DNA of 6,080 nucleotides from Bacteroidia bacterium (GTDB lineage: Bacteria > Bacteroidota > Bacteroidia > JAESSM01 > NORP286): positions 1 to 6,080 of the forward strand of contig JAESSM010000191.1 in NCBI GenBank assembly GCA_016764115.1, written 5' to 3'. The position numbers and the translations under genes were made by a program. A model generated the notes under the pieces. The model was not told the DNA's origin, did no database searches, and saw only the letters and a program-made list of their open reading frames with translations. Positions 4,572-6,080 of the stretch are shown one piece after another (positions within the stretch are counted from its first letter, which is position 1; every line of letters starts with the position of its first letter).

Positions 4572-6080
4572 ATGATTAATTTAAACAGGGTGCGAGGGTA
4601 TAAAAAATCAACATTAGGTTTGGTTTTGCTTTCTTTTTGCTTGGTTTTAACTAATCCATCAAAAGGTCAATGGTCTCAGGTTACCTTAGATTCATCTCTT
4701 CAATATTTTGGACTAAATGCTCTTCATTTTTTAAATGAGGATACCGGTCACGTAGTTGGCTTAAATGAATTTTTCTATACCGGTCTATATATGAAAACTA
4801 CTGATGGAGGTGCAACCTGGAGCGTTAATGCACCAAAATATCAGGGAGAATTTAATGATGTTCAGTTTACAAGTGTTGACACTGGTTATATTGTTGGAGA
4901 CAATAGTTTATTACTGAAGTCTGTAGATGGTGGAGTAAACTGGATAGAGGACACTACCGCAACATCAGGTATTGCAGATATCAATTTTAATGACATCGAG
5001 TTTATTAATAGCCAGGTGGGTTATATGGTAGGAGACATGGGCTTGGTGTTGAAAACCACTAATGGAGGTGCAAATTGGAATTTATTGCGGATGGACACCT
5101 CAAATAAAGGACATCACTTACAAAAAGTTGAATTTTTAAATGAACAGGTTGGTTATGTAGCTGGATCTATTGATCCAGAGGTAATCTTGTTGAAAACGAT
5201 AAATGGAGGAGCCACGTGGGATACAGTTTTTCAACAAAACGAGTATGGAGTATTGGACTTCCAGATTTTAAATGATAGCGTAAGTTATTTTTGTACTTAT
5301 TCTTCTTTATACCAGACTCAAGATAATTGGGCAACATTTTCATTAGTGGCAATTGATCCGGGTGCAGTTCAAGTTAATCCTCAGGCATTTTATTTTCTTG
5401 ATGAATTGAACGGGTACATTTTTGCTACTCGGGATTCCCCGAAGTCGTATGTTTATAAAACGCGTGATGGGGGTAATAATTGGTACCGGCAGGATGTTGA
5501 TACACTTGATATGTTTGTTGATTTTCAGATGATAAACAACTCAGTGGGATATGCAGTAGGATACAGTGGAAAACTAGTTAAGACAACTAATGGTGGTGGT
5601 GGTAGTTGTCCTGTTGCTGATTTTAGCGTTTCTAGTGATCATAGCTGTATTGAACCTTATGAGTTCTCATTTCAAAATTTATCTTATGATTCCGTATATG
5701 GTAATTCTACAATAGGTGACACAACACTTGAATATTATTGGAATTTTGGCAATGGCTTTAGTTCTGAAGTAGTAAGTTCTATTTACGGTTATAGCTCAGT
5801 TACTGGTGTATATATTGACACCTTTGAAGTTACATTAACAGTTACTAACGCCATTGGCTGTCAGGCATCTCACATGGATACAGTTATTATTTCCAACGAT
5901 TGTGTTTGGCCCGGAAATACTGATGATGATCCAATTCCTAATTACAAAGATTTACTTCCAATTGGTTTGGGCTATGGAATTTCTGGGGTAGTAAGAGTAG
6001 ATCAAGCGACAAATTGGGATGGTAAGTTAGCCTTGAATTGGTCTGATACACTTGCCAACGGTAAAAACTTAAAACATGCG
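4572..6080 (+). CDS. Secreted Ycf48/BNR-like propeller protein with PKD domain and dockerin-like tail (3' end outside window)
   Basis: The frame is open from the ATG at 4572 to the last base (503 codons seen), so the gene is partial. Residues 1-33 form a Sec signal peptide: basic n-region (R6, R8, K11, K12), hydrophobic core 14-27, likely cleavage near Gly32/Gln33. Seven repeat units of the Ycf48/BNR type follow, with GYxVG and LKTxDGGxxW motifs: about 51-83, 96-124, 141-169, 185-216, 228-253 (degenerate, TQDNW instead of DGGxxW), 272-304 and 317-342. Seven units fit a single seven-bladed beta-propeller. A PKD-like domain spans about 346-441 (YYWNFGNG at 388-395; FEVTLTVTNAIGC at 418-430), with Cys at 346, 359, 430 and 444 possibly forming disulfides outside the cell. 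From 444 a dockerin-like segment begins (CVWPGNTDDD, then NYKDLLPIGLGYG). A T9SS C-terminal sorting domain probably follows downstream; that is inference. The protein is likely a cell-surface or secreted adhesive/structural protein. Photosystem assembly, the role of cyanobacterial Ycf48, is not implied. Confidence 0.9.
   Translation, partial: MINLNRVRGYKKSTLGLVLLSFCLVLTNPSKGQWSQVTLDSSLQYFGLNALHFLNEDTGHVVGLNEFFYTGLYMKTTDGGATWSVNAPKYQGEFNDVQFTSVDTGYIVGDNSLLLKSVDGGVNWIEDTTATSGIADINFNDIEFINSQVGYMVGDMGLVLKTTNGGANWNLLRMDTSNKGHHLQKVEFLNEQVGYVAGSIDPEVILLKTINGGATWDTVFQQNEYGVLDFQILNDSVSYFCTYSSLYQTQDNWATFSLVAIDPGAVQVNPQAFYFLDELNGYIFATRDSPKSYVYKTRDGGNNWYRQDVDTLDMFVDFQMINNSVGYAVGYSGKLVKTTNGGGGSCPVADFSVSSDHSCIEPYEFSFQNLSYDSVYGNSTIGDTTLEYYWNFGNGFSSEVVSSIYGYSSVTGVYIDTFEVTLTVTNAIGCQASHMDTVIISNDCVWPGNTDDDPIPNYKDLLPIGLGYGISGVVRVDQATNWDGKLALNWSDTLANGKNLKHA

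Noticed and set aside
4572..4670. Lipoprotein signal at Cys23 of the secreted protein
   Set aside because: The residue before the cysteine is Phe and it sits inside the hydrophobic core, so it is not a lipobox; an ordinary signal peptide fits better.
5167..5352. Minus-strand open frame of 61 codons within the propeller gene
   Set aside because: It is antisense to repeat units with clear family motifs, and its product has no domain-like features.
1..6080. CRISPR array, tRNA, rRNA, insertion sequence or toxin-antitoxin pair
   Set aside because: Scanning found no regularly spaced repeats, cloverleaf-like or rRNA segments, transposase motifs, or paired small overlapping genes.

Overview
The window looks like chromosomal DNA from a member of the Bacteroidota, probably an environmental (possibly marine) flavobacterial, cytophagal or saprospiral lineage. 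The evidence is strongly AT-rich DNA, starts without Shine-Dalgarno sequences, a fused bifunctional FTCD for histidine breakdown, a 480-residue helical protein of a kind I associate with this phylum, and a large secreted protein with Ycf48-type propeller repeats, a PKD domain and a dockerin-like segment. That last architecture is typical of type IX secretion system (T9SS) cargo. The lineage assignment is inference, because no rRNA or other marker gene is present.

Layout. (1) 13-1709, + strand: glutamate formimidoyltransferase / formimidoyl-THF cyclodeaminase, broken by an apparent one-base deletion near 1473. The first frame runs to a stop at 1519-1521. The true C-terminus continues in another frame from 1473 to 1709. 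(2) 1710-1974: AT-rich spacer. (3) 1975-2211, + strand: a 78-residue small protein with a signal-peptide-like N-terminus, of unknown function. (4) 2212-2854: a noncoding stretch with two hairpin terminators on the + strand, a possible small RNA between them, and an imperfect inverted repeat built around AAATCCTAAA/TTTAGGATTT. (5) 2855-4297, - strand: a 480-residue all-helical, TPR-like protein of unknown function. (6) 4298-4571: divergent AT-rich spacer. (7) 4572 to the window end, + strand: a secreted seven-unit Ycf48/BNR-like propeller followed by a PKD domain and the start of a dockerin-like repeat, cut by the window edge.

The genes do not form an obvious functional unit. FTCD belongs to central amino-acid and one-carbon metabolism, the helical protein is cytoplasmic and orphan, and the last gene encodes an exported, probably adhesive or structural protein. 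I see no CRISPR array, tRNA, rRNA, transposase or phage gene. I did not find a convincing new biological system. The points most worth checking are the frameshift in FTCD, the possible small RNA at about 2454-2580, and the closure and dockerin-like tail of the secreted propeller protein.
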